Of a DNA stretch of 27,528 bases, positions 1 through 7,378 are shown piece after piece. The first letter of the stretch is position 1; every line of letters begins with the position of its first letter. The position numbers and the translations under genes are program-made. Location: positions 1 through 27,528 of the IMG/VR virus record IMGVR_UViG_3300007539_000155; one strand, written 5' to 3'. This stretch comes from a virus. Under the pieces are notes generated by a model. That model did not search any database. It saw only the letters and a list, made by a program, of their open reading frames with translations, and was not told where the DNA came from.

Positions 1-1
1 C

Positions 2-3000
2 GGCGTCGTCGATGATCCGCCGTCTTCGGGCAGCTACAAGATCACATACAAGACTGACACGACGATCGTGCTGGACTACGATTCGACTGCTGCGCAGATT
101 CAGAACGCGCTGAACGATGCGTCGATGACTGACTTGCTTGCTGATTCGCCGTCAGGCGTCACTGTCACAGGCACGTTCGAAACAGGCTATCGCATCACGT
201 GGGCAGTCACTGGCGCTGTCGACGACTTCGGCAGCGACGAAGTCAATCTGCTGCCTGAATCAGTCGTCGCGTTCACGACAGAACGTGACGGCGACACGGG
301 CATCAAAGAAGTCGTCATGCTTCGACTGATGAAGAAGCAAGCAGGGCTGACGACTTCTGCTTCGACGATTCCGACAGGCATCATGGCTGTCAACGAAATC
401 ACTTCTGGTTCGCGCAAGACGCGTGAAATCTTCGACATCACATGCATCGCTGACACTGCGCCTGTCGCGCAGCGCGAAGAAGCAACTGCTGTCGCTGTCG
501 GCGGCGCGTATCACGTCGCAACGCTGACGACTGTCGCAGACGTCGCTGACAGTCTTGATGGCACATACTTCGTGCTGTATGACGATGAAGGCAGTGTTGC
601 CTTCTGGATCGACACTGACAACAGCGGCACGACAATCCCGACTGCTGCTGCGCTTCTTGATCGCAGTGTCGAAATCACGACGATCACGACTGGCGACAGC
701 GACGGCGTCGTCGCGGATCTGATTGCGGCAGCGATCAACAACGACAGCAAGTTCAGCGCGACGCATGACGGCAACATCGTGACGATCACGTATTCGACAA
801 TCGGCGCGCACGGCGCTGCTGCTGCTGGCACTTCTGGCTTCACTGCTGCGACTTCGACGACAGGCGCATCGACCGATAACTACGACGGCACGTATTTCTA
901 TCTGACAGCGCTGAACGCTGACGGCGAAGAAGAAGTTCACGCGTGGTATTTTTCGCAAGACGGCACGACAGACCCGCCGTCTGCTGCGCTTGCGCTTGAC
1001 AGTGATCTGACTGAAATCACCTACGGCACGACTGACACTGCGCAAGAAATGGCATCGACGATCGCGACTGCGATCAACACGAACGCTGCGTTCAGTGCTG
1101 TCGCAAGCGGCACAGAAGTTCACATCGTTCACGCTGTCGCAGGCGACGTCAGCGACATGAACGTGGGCGATTCGCCGCTGACGAATCTGTCAGTCACTGA
1201 AAACGGCAGCGATTCGTCACTGGACGGAAAGCACTTCATCGCATACGAAACTGACGGCGAAGGCGGCGAACAGTCGCGCGCATTCTGGTTCAACGTCAGC
1301 GGCAACGCTTCCCCGTCAGGCACTGCACTGACTGCTGATCGCACGACTGAAATCACGACGATCGACAGTGGCGCGAAAGCACACGAAGTCGCATCTGCTG
1401 TCGCATCTGCTGTCGATGCACTCGACACGTTCACTGCTGTCGCGAAAGGCACGAAAGTCAATTTCGAAACGTCTGAAGGATACGCATTCACTGATGCGAC
1501 TGCTGAAACGTCTGGTTTCACGATGACGAAAGTTCAAGACGGCGGCACGGGTAGCGACGCTTCTGAACTTGTCGAAGTCACGTTCAGCGAACAAGCGATC
1601 GGCGGCGTCTTCACACTTGCTGTCGACACTGGCGGCGGCGCACAGACGACAGCAGGCATTTCATGGGATGCGACGCCTGAAGAAATCGTCGCAGAACTTG
1701 AAGAACTGCCGAACGTCGCAGTCGATGACGTCACTGTCGAAGGCGGTCTTGGCGGCGACATTCGCATCGGCTTCAGAAACAATCTGTCAGACACTGCGAT
1801 CACAGTCACTGTCGACTACGACGGCATCAAGTGGATCGAAGGCAAGCGATTCACGCTTGATCTGAACACGACGTCAGCCTTTTCGCTGCTTTACGGTCTG
1901 GACGAACTTGACTGCATTCTTGAAGTCGAAGCAACGCAGGGCAGCGCATACACAGTCAAGCTTGTTCACGCGCAAGTCACGCTGAAGAACGGCTTGATCG
2001 ACTCGACTGCGTTGTCGCCGTCGCCGCAGCTTTCGTGGTATACGCAAGCAGAAGTCGACGCACTGATCATTCATCACGAAAAGACTATCACGTCGCTGAC
2101 TGGCGGCACATCGTCTGATCTTGACAGCATCACGACGACTTCGATCACGCCTGAACGCGCTGTGTTCTTCTACGACAACGACAACAGCGAATATGTGATC
2201 TATGTGCTGAAAGCAGGCACTGAAGCAGAGTCTTCGCCTGACATCATCCGTCCAGACGACTTCGCTTCGTCGACGAATGAGAAATACTGGGAACGCGTCG
2301 ACATTCAGCCGACTGTCATCACTGATCATGGCGCGCTGAATGGACTTGGCGACGACGATCACACGCAGTATCTACTTGTCGACGGCAGTCGCGCGGGGAC
2401 AGGCATGCAAGAACTGCTTGGCTTGAATCTGACTGACTTCGCGATCGCGACCCTGTCGTCTGGCATTGCTACGCTTTCGCAGACGCTGACGATTCTTGCG
2501 GCAGAGTCTGGAACGTCAGACGACTGCGCGACGTTCAGCGCGGCGAAGGGGCATGGCGATCTTCTTGTCGTGCAAGCTGACAGCGGCGACACGATCACGA
2601 TCAAGCACGGCACGGGCAACATCAGCACGACAAGCGGCGAAGACTTGACGCTATCAGGCAGTGATCTGCTGATGTTCGTCTACGACGGCACGAACTGGTG
2701 CGAAAGCGGTGATTCAAACGCAAGTGTCACTGACTACATTCACAGCGACGTCACGATCACTGGACTTGTCGGCGGCACTTCTTCTGATCTTGATTCGATT
2801 GCGACGACTTCGAAGTCTGCTGGCTATCGTCAAGCGGTCGTCGGCACTGACGGTCGACTTTACACATACGAACTGCAAGCGTCGCCGACACTCCCGACGA
2901 CGACGATCACAAGTGTCAGCACGGGCAGCGATACTGTCGATGTCGGTTCGACGACTGAACCGATTCCCGGACAGCGTTTCTTGCTGTCGACGACGAACAC

Positions 3001-3637
3001 GCTTCCCGCTGGAACGAATGATTCGACGCTGTATTTCGTGAAGTCGTTCAACCCTGTCGGGAACGACATGTCGTTCAGCACTACGCGCGGCGGCAGTGCA
3101 GTGAACATCACTTCAAGCGGAACAGGGACGCACACAATCACATGGATCGACACGCCGTTCACTGTGCTTCCCGCAGACTATGACAGCGGCACGAACGACA
3201 AAGCGTGGGTGCTTGTTTCTCCCGTCTTCAACATGTCGTTCGAAATCATCGGGCCGACGACTGATCATTCGACTGGATACTTCGTCATGCCGGGAACGTG
3301 CAATCATCTGAAGATCGACGACGTGCAGATGTATGTTCAGAGTCTGCCAAGCGGCAGCGGCAGCGGAACGCTGACATGGGACATGCGATCGAATTCAGAA
3401 GAAAACGTCGCAGGCAGCAATCACAGTCGACTGTTCAGTTCGACTGTCGCGCAGTCGTCACTGATTCGTCGTGCAGTGCGCGACGATAGCGAATCGTTTC
3501 GTGCTTCGAACAGATTCATCCCGCGACAGAACGTGCTTGATCTGTATATTTCAAGCACTGGCGCGGGCGTCAGCGGCACGACTGCTGGCAGAGGCGCGAT
3601 CATCACTGTCACTGGATGGGAATGTGATCTTGAATAA
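2..3637 (+). CDS. Tail-fibre-like structural protein, 5' end outside window
   Basis: Partial gene: the frame is open to the left edge, so the true start lies upstream; 1211 residues are visible. It is very rich in Thr, Ser, Gly and Asp with no enzyme motif. Three tandem modules of about 110 residues begin with DGTYF- or DGKHF-like motifs (bases 551-1551). A second module type, with a GGxFTL...ATPEEIVAEL core, is seen at 1570-1830 and again at the left edge. Further on is a short HGALNGLGDDDHTQYLL motif (about 2327-2380), which I know from many phage tail fibres, then a beta-rich stretch ending YDGTNW, typical of fibre or receptor-binding regions. A TSLTGGTSSDLDSI-type segment occurs twice (about 2090 and 2755). 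Downstream lie carbohydrate-modifying genes and then lysis genes, as expected for the end of a late structural operon. The structural role is well supported; the exact position in the virion is not. Confidence 0.7.
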   Translation, partial: GVVDDPPSSGSYKITYKTDTTIVLDYDSTAAQIQNALNDASMTDLLADSPSGVTVTGTFETGYRITWAVTGAVDDFGSDEVNLLPESVVAFTTERDGDTGIKEVVMLRLMKKQAGLTTSASTIPTGIMAVNEITSGSRKTREIFDITCIADTAPVAQREEATAVAVGGAYHVATLTTVADVADSLDGTYFVLYDDEGSVAFWIDTDNSGTTIPTAAALLDRSVEITTITTGDSDGVVADLIAAAINNDSKFSATHDGNIVTITYSTIGAHGAAAAGTSGFTAATSTTGASTDNYDGTYFYLTALNADGEEEVHAWYFSQDGTTDPPSAALALDSDLTEITYGTTDTAQEMASTIATAINTNAAFSAVASGTEVHIVHAVAGDVSDMNVGDSPLTNLSVTENGSDSSLDGKHFIAYETDGEGGEQSRAFWFNVSGNASPSGTALTADRTTEITTIDSGAKAHEVASAVASAVDALDTFTAVAKGTKVNFETSEGYAFTDATAETSGFTMTKVQDGGTGSDASELVEVTFSEQAIGGVFTLAVDTGGGAQTTAGISWDATPEEIVAELEELPNVAVDDVTVEGGLGGDIRIGFRNNLSDTAITVTVDYDGIKWIEGKRFTLDLNTTSAFSLLYGLDELDCILEVEATQGSAYTVKLVHAQVTLKNGLIDSTALSPSPQLSWYTQAEVDALIIHHEKTITSLTGGTSSDLDSITTTSITPERAVFFYDNDNSEYVIYVLKAGTEAESSPDIIRPDDFASSTNEKYWERVDIQPTVITDHGALNGLGDDDHTQYLLVDGSRAGTGMQELLGLNLTDFAIATLSSGIATLSQTLTILAAESGTSDDCATFSAAKGHGDLLVVQADSGDTITIKHGTGNISTTSGEDLTLSGSDLLMFVYDGTNWCESGDSNASVTDYIHSDVTITGLVGGTSSDLDSIATTSKSAGYRQAVVGTDGRLYTYELQASPTLPTTTITSVSTGSDTVDVGSTTEPIPGQRFLLSTTNTLPAGTNDSTLYFVKSFNPVGNDMSFSTTRGGSAVNITSSGTGTHTITWIDTPFTVLPADYDSGTNDKAWVLVSPVFNMSFEIIGPTTDHSTGYFVMPGTCNHLKIDDVQMYVQSLPSGSGSGTLTWDMRSNSEENVAGSNHSRLFSSTVAQSSLIRRAVRDDSESFRASNRFIPRQNVLDLYISSTGAGVSGTTAGRGAIITVTGWECDLE
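551..1551 (+). repeat. Three tandem ~110-residue protein modules in the fibre gene
   Basis: The modules start near 551, 881 and 1217. Each opens with a DGTYF- or DGKHF-like motif, continues with a W-F segment (AFWID, AWYFS, AFWFN), then a Leu-Asp or Asp-Arg turn with an EIT strand, an alanine-rich helix (VVADLIAAAIN, EMASTIATAIN, EVASAVASAVD) and an F-A/S-A strand. The protein repeat is clear while the DNA has diverged, so these are old duplications, not a recent array. Confidence 0.7.
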
Positions 3638-3645
3638 ATGAATCG

Positions 3646-4566
3646 ATGACGGACATTCTTCGCAATATGGGACGACGCGACGAAGCTGACACAGCAAAAG
3701 ACAGATTCGAAAGACCGAAGAAGATGCCGCTGACGGATTGGCTTCCGTATCGCGGCGTCAATCTTCACAAGTCGTGGCAGGGGCCAGACAAAGTGAAGCC
3801 GTGGCATCGACAAGTCACGATTGCGATTCCGTTTCTCGACACTAGCGAAACACTCGACACGCTGATCGAATCGTGGCTTCTTCAGACAATCGATGCGAAC
3901 ATCGTCATCATCGACACGGGTTCGTCTTCGCGTCACATGGGTCTGCTTGACGAATACGAACGCACTGATCCGCGAATCGAAGTTCATCGTCTGCGATTCA
4001 AAGCAGTGAAGCATCCGTCTGATCCCGTCGCGATTGCGATGGACTTGGCATTCTCGCTATGTTCGACCGACTATCTGTTCGCGACGCACGCTGACTGCTT
4101 TCCAGCACGACGCAATCTGATCGAAGACATGATTCAGATTCGTCACGACACGAACGCGCCTGTCGTCGGCTACCAGATCACAGATCGCGAAAGCATCGCT
4201 ACGAAGGGATGGGTCGGACACACAGCGACACTGTTCGACATGCAGCAATCTGATCTTCTGAATCTTGCATGGTCGCAACGCAGATACTGTCATCTGACGG
4301 GAATGGATCACTTCGGCAACAACAGATGCAACGGCTATCCCGACACAGAATTCTTGATCAACGAACAGCTTGATCGTGCGAACGTGAAACGCGCAATCAT
4401 CGGCTACGAATCGAACTACGTAACAACAGACGACGACAACATTCTTCACGTGCGCAGCTACGGTTCTTCGAAGCTGTATTCAAAACAACACTTTCAACGT
4501 GCGAACGGTGACATGACTGATGCATTGCGCGTGACGCAGCAGAGAATCAAAGAATGGACATCATGA
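3646..4566 (+). CDS. Glycosyltransferase, GT-A fold (family 2-like)
   Basis: 306 residues. It likely transfers a sugar from a nucleotide-sugar donor. Visible features are a Rossmann-type opening strand VTIAIPFLDTSETL (residues about 57-70), the pattern ESWLLQTIDANIVIIDTGSSS that matches the nucleotide-binding start of family 2 enzymes, and THADCFP near residue 147 in the place of the metal-binding DxD. After it comes a GMDHFGNN...YPDTEF stretch that could hold the catalytic acid. There is no membrane segment, so it should be cytoplasmic. It starts 8 bases after the fibre gene and overlaps the next gene by 4 bases, so it is probably co-expressed with the fibre and the sulfotransferases. The target could be the fibre, the phage DNA or a host surface polymer; the sequence does not decide. 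Confidence 0.6.
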   Translation: MTDILRNMGRRDEADTAKDRFERPKKMPLTDWLPYRGVNLHKSWQGPDKVKPWHRQVTIAIPFLDTSETLDTLIESWLLQTIDANIVIIDTGSSSRHMGLLDEYERTDPRIEVHRLRFKAVKHPSDPVAIAMDLAFSLCSTDYLFATHADCFPARRNLIEDMIQIRHDTNAPVVGYQITDRESIATKGWVGHTATLFDMQQSDLLNLAWSQRRYCHLTGMDHFGNNRCNGYPDTEFLINEQLDRANVKRAIIGYESNYVTTDDDNILHVRSYGSSKLYSKQHFQRANGDMTDALRVTQQRIKEWTS

Positions 4567-5309
4567 AGCACGGAGAAGAAACAGCAGAAGAAATCGAAGC
4601 AGCATTCGTCGGCGTGAACAACGGCGTCAGCATGATCAGCAAGTTCAGAAGACGTCAGCCGACAGTCATCTGCGGGACTGGGCGCAGCGGCACGACTGCA
4701 CTTGCGCGCTGCTTCTTGAATAGCGACGACGTCAAGTTCGTCACGCAAGACGAAACTGACGGCAGCAATCTTGAAGTCATCGCGATGAACAAAGCGACTG
4801 TCGAATGTGACGCTGAAGCGTGGCGTGCGTTCAAAGAAGAACACGCTGTCGACGATTCTGAATTCGTCTGCAAACAACCGCGATTCGAAGAATTCATTGT
4901 GAAAGATGAAGACTTCAAATCTGTTTGGACTGGCGCGAACATCATCGTGATGACACGCGATCCGCATCTTGTCGCAACGCGGCAATGGTCGATCAACATG
5001 CATCAGTCAGGCAAGACGTTTACGGAACACGTCGCGTCATGTTTCGCTATCGCAAGACGATCGATCATGTGCGCAGCAGAAATGTCAGAACTGTGCGGCG
5101 TGCTTTTCGTTTCGTATGAAAAGCTGATCACGCAACCGCAGCAAGTCGCTGACGAAGTCAACGCGTGGTTCGGTCGCGAACGTCTGATGAAGAAAGCGAT
5201 GGCGAAATCGATCATGCCGAATAATCCGTATTATCTGGAACGTCAGACGCTTGGCTGGATGCGTCAGATGAAAGACATGAAAGAACGTCGCGCGCGCGGC
5301 GAACGCTGA
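4563..5309 (+). CDS. Sulfotransferase-like P-loop protein 1
   Basis: About 248 residues. Sulfotransferases move sulfate from PAPS to a hydroxyl or amine of a sugar, lipid or protein. The N-terminal PTVICGTGRSGTTALARCF fits the 5'-phosphosulfate-binding loop of the family. IIVMTRDPHLVATRQWS in the middle fits the 3'-phosphate-binding strand and helix, with Arg and Ser in the expected places. LFVSYEKLITQPQQV is the usual later strand and helix. I chose the ATG at 4563, which gives an ATGA overlap with the glycosyltransferase and is preceded by ACATC like many other starts here; an ATG at 4554 would add three residues. The next gene is a shorter relative. The acceptor is unknown, and PAPS would have to come from the host because no PAPS-making gene is visible. 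Confidence 0.65.
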   Translation: MKHGEETAEEIEAAFVGVNNGVSMISKFRRRQPTVICGTGRSGTTALARCFLNSDDVKFVTQDETDGSNLEVIAMNKATVECDAEAWRAFKEEHAVDDSEFVCKQPRFEEFIVKDEDFKSVWTGANIIVMTRDPHLVATRQWSINMHQSGKTFTEHVASCFAIARRSIMCAAEMSELCGVLFVSYEKLITQPQQVADEVNAWFGRERLMKKAMAKSIMPNNPYYLERQTLGWMRQMKDMKERRARGER

Positions 5310-5899
5310 TGTCATTCATCGTGAACAGCGACGTGCTTGTGATGGACGTGCCGAAGCGTGGCACATCTTCACTGATCGAAGCGATCACGCGCAAGCGCAT
5401 GTCGCTTGTTCATCTAGGTCAGCATCTGCCTGTCGACTGCAAGACGTGCAAGCACGCGATCGTTCTGCATCGTCATCCTGCTGCGTGGCTTCGTTCGCTG
5501 TGGTGCTATCGTCGCAGCAAAGCCTTCAACTGGCGGAGCGAATGGCACGTCGAACACGAACTGATCGAATGCTTCGGGCGCGAACGTCTTCAGTCGTTCG
5601 ACTTCTTCTGCGAAGCTGTCACGTATCGCGAACAGTGGGCTGACGACTTCGATCGTTCATTCACTGGCGCGATCAGATCAGATGCACACGTCGTCAGAAC
5701 TGAATCGCTGATCGATGACTTCGAAGCTGCGCTTCGCGCGTGCGGCTACGCTGACACGTTTGAACGATTACCTGCTGCGAATGTATCGCGCGATGTGCCT
5801 GACTTTCCTGACGGCTTCGAAGAAGCGCTGCATGCGCTGAATCGCGATCTGTATCATCGCATGAACTATGATGTGAAAGTGACTGGACAGATCGAATGA
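5309..5899 (+). CDS. Sulfotransferase-like P-loop protein 2
   Basis: 196 residues, starting at a TGATG overlap with the preceding gene. It has the same plan as its neighbour but is shorter and more diverged. VMDVPKRGTSSLIEAI near the N-terminus fits a PAPS-binding loop, and AIVLHRHPAAWLRSLWCYR fits the 3'-phosphate-binding strand and helix, where an Arg and a Ser are conserved in sulfotransferases. HVVRTESLIDDFEAAL resembles the late strand and helix (compare VSYEKLITQPQQV in the neighbour). The two are most likely distant paralogues rather than a fresh duplication, because identity is low outside the motifs. They may have different acceptors, or one may have lost activity. Confidence 0.55.
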   Translation: MSFIVNSDVLVMDVPKRGTSSLIEAITRKRMSLVHLGQHLPVDCKTCKHAIVLHRHPAAWLRSLWCYRRSKAFNWRSEWHVEHELIECFGRERLQSFDFFCEAVTYREQWADDFDRSFTGAIRSDAHVVRTESLIDDFEAALRACGYADTFERLPAANVSRDVPDFPDGFEEALHALNRDLYHRMNYDVKVTGQIE

Positions 5900-5918
5900 T
5901 TCGTCGCAGAATGTCAGC

Positions 5919-6209
5919 ATGGCTGATCAAACTGATTCGATCTTCACGATGTCTGACGCGACCGCGCACACATGGCGACCGAAACGCGCTGGCTTCTATC
6001 TGATTCTTGTTGGCGTCGGCGGCAGTCCGAACTTCAACGGGCAATCTGTCAGCGTCACGCAGCACGGCATCGCTGCAAGCAGCACACTGACTTCGATCAA
6101 CAGCGCTGTGCGCGATCGTGTCTACCTGCTAGGCGGCGAACCTGTCACGTTCACGCCGTCTGGCGCAGTGACTTCTGTGCAAGTCGGAATCGCAAACGCT
6201 GACGACTGA
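5919..6209 (+). CDS. Small unknown protein before holin
   Basis: 96 residues, product not recognised. It is rich in Ser, Thr, Val and Gly, with alternating hydrophobic residues (FYLILVGVGG, VSVTQHGI, SVQVGIANA) that suggest a beta-sandwich. There is no signal peptide or convincing membrane helix. Small beta-rich proteins between fibre and lysis genes are often minor virion proteins, but here that is inference from position only. An out-of-frame ATG at 5911 is ignored. The start at 5919 leaves a 19-base gap after the sulfotransferase, and the stop overlaps the next start as TGATG. Confidence 0.55.
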   Translation: MADQTDSIFTMSDATAHTWRPKRAGFYLILVGVGGSPNFNGQSVSVTQHGIAASSTLTSINSAVRDRVYLLGGEPVTFTPSGAVTSVQVGIANADD

Positions 6210-6589
6210 TGCTGAAGGATTTTCTACAGTCGCACGAAAGCAAGAACGACACGCAGCGAAGCATCGCAGACGCGCGCGGCGTCACGACTTCTGAATTCTG
6301 GATCGTGATCGTCATGCTGATCGCGTCTGTCTTCGGAGAAGCTGAAGGACTTTTCGGCGACAGTCACATCTTCGCGATCGCTGCTGTCACTGCTGCGCTG
6401 ATCTATAAGATCGGGCGCTTCGTGCTGAAATACAATCGAAGCAAGCACATCGACGACGTCGACACGCTGTCGCGCGAAATCGCTGAAACTGTCGACGATC
6501 TTGAAGCGACGATCGAAGACCTTCGCGCAGAAAATCTGCGCTTGATTCAAGAACGCAAAGAAGAAAGAACGACACATGAAGCGACTTGA
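6209..6589 (+). CDS. Holin candidate with two membrane segments
   Basis: 126 residues. Two hydrophobic stretches of roughly 15 to 20 residues, FWIVIVMLIASVFG (about 30-43) and FAIAAVTAALIYKIGRFVL (about 55-73), are separated by a short acidic turn. They are followed by a long charged C-terminal region with heptad-like spacing (ETVDDLEATIEDLRAENLRLIQE), probably a coiled coil. Holins form holes in the inner membrane at lysis. The call rests on the two membrane segments, the small size, the charged tail and the position directly before, and overlapping by 14 bases, the endolysin gene. Holins share little sequence, so another small membrane protein is possible. Confidence 0.6.
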   Translation: MLKDFLQSHESKNDTQRSIADARGVTTSEFWIVIVMLIASVFGEAEGLFGDSHIFAIAAVTAALIYKIGRFVLKYNRSKHIDDVDTLSREIAETVDDLEATIEDLRAENLRLIQERKEERTTHEAT

Positions 6590-7259
6590 TCTGTCGACAC
6601 TTGCTGTGCCTGACGCGAAGCTGATTCAGCACGGGCTGAAGGCGATGGGATACTACGACGGCACGACGCGCGGTCTGCCGGGACCGAAGACGAATGCTGC
6701 CTATGACAAGTTTCTTGAAGACATGTGGGAAGACGAAAGCGGCAGCGCGCCTGTCATCGTTCCCGATGTCGATGACAGCGGTCAGTCGATTCCCGATTTG
6801 ATGGCGTCGATCGCGCGAAGCAAAGTCGGTGTGCGCGAAGTGCCGAAGAATTCGAATCGCGGTCCTGACGTCGAAGAATTCCAGCGCGCGACGTGGCTTG
6901 ACGGCAGCGGCTGGGCATGGTGCGCAGCGTTCGTGTGCTGGGTCGTGAAGCAGATTCAAGATCGCGGCGTCGATCTGAAGTTCAAACGACCGCTGACTGC
7001 TGGCGCATGGGACTTCGAACGATGGGCGCGCGAACAGACGCTTCCCGTGAAACTGCACAAGCCGCGCACGAAGATCAAGAAAGGCGACATCGTCGTCTTC
7101 ACGTTCAGTCACATCGGCATCGCAGTCGAAGACGAAGCGAACGGCTACGTCAAGACTGTCGAAGGCAACACTGACAGCAGCGGCACACGCGAGGGCGGCG
7201 GCGTCTACGAACAGAAGCGCAAGACGTCGCTTGTCAGATCGAATATTCGTCTGATCTGA
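6576..7259 (+). CDS. Endolysin with CHAP amidase/peptidase domain
   Basis: 227 residues. It cuts peptidoglycan peptide or amide bonds at lysis. The first 50 or so residues (LIQHGLKAMGYYDG...GPKTNAAYDKF) resemble a peptidoglycan-binding type 1 helix repeat. A linker rich in Asp, Pro and Val follows, then a CHAP domain from about residue 72. Its catalytic triad can be placed: Cys116 in WAWCAAFV, His179 in FSHIGIAVE and Asn198 in VEGNTD. There is no signal peptide, so release through a holin is expected, in line with the preceding gene. The start overlaps the holin gene by 14 bases. This is the last gene of the structural/lysis block and is followed by a regulatory gap. Confidence 0.85.
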   Translation: MKRLDLSTLAVPDAKLIQHGLKAMGYYDGTTRGLPGPKTNAAYDKFLEDMWEDESGSAPVIVPDVDDSGQSIPDLMASIARSKVGVREVPKNSNRGPDVEEFQRATWLDGSGWAWCAAFVCWVVKQIQDRGVDLKFKRPLTAGAWDFERWAREQTLPVKLHKPRTKIKKGDIVVFTFSHIGIAVEDEANGYVKTVEGNTDSSGTREGGGVYEQKRKTSLVRSNIRLI

Positions 7260-7271
7260 CGCTTTTCAGCG

Positions 7272-7287
7272 TTGAAAATTTTTTCAA
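7272..7287. promoter_or_regulatory. Palindrome copy 1, TTGAAAATTTTTTCAA
   Basis: Seven-base arms TTGAAAA and TTTTCAA around TT, 12 bases after the endolysin stop and before the first early-type gene. It is one of six copies of the same motif in the window. It may be a protein-binding site or a weak RNA hairpin. Confidence 0.5.
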
Positions 7288-7302
7288 AAATCGTCGATTT
7301 CG

Positions 7303-7337
7303 TTCTTGTGCAGAACAAGAAAGTGCTGTTTTATAGT
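7303..7337 (+). promoter_or_regulatory. Candidate promoter with inverted repeat before SNF2 gene
   Basis: TTGTGC (7306-7311) and TTTTAT (7329-7334) are 17 bases apart; TATAGT at 7332-7337 is an alternative -10. The -35 overlaps an inverted repeat TTCTTGT / ACAAGAA (7303-7309 and 7315-7321), a possible operator. Just downstream, AGCGCATGAAGCGC (7343-7356) can fold into a small hairpin and matches the site after the 18973 promoter in 13 of 14 bases, which supports the call. Confidence 0.45.
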
Positions 7338-7378
7338 GACGCAGCGCATGAAGCGCGCACCGAAAAACATCACATCAC

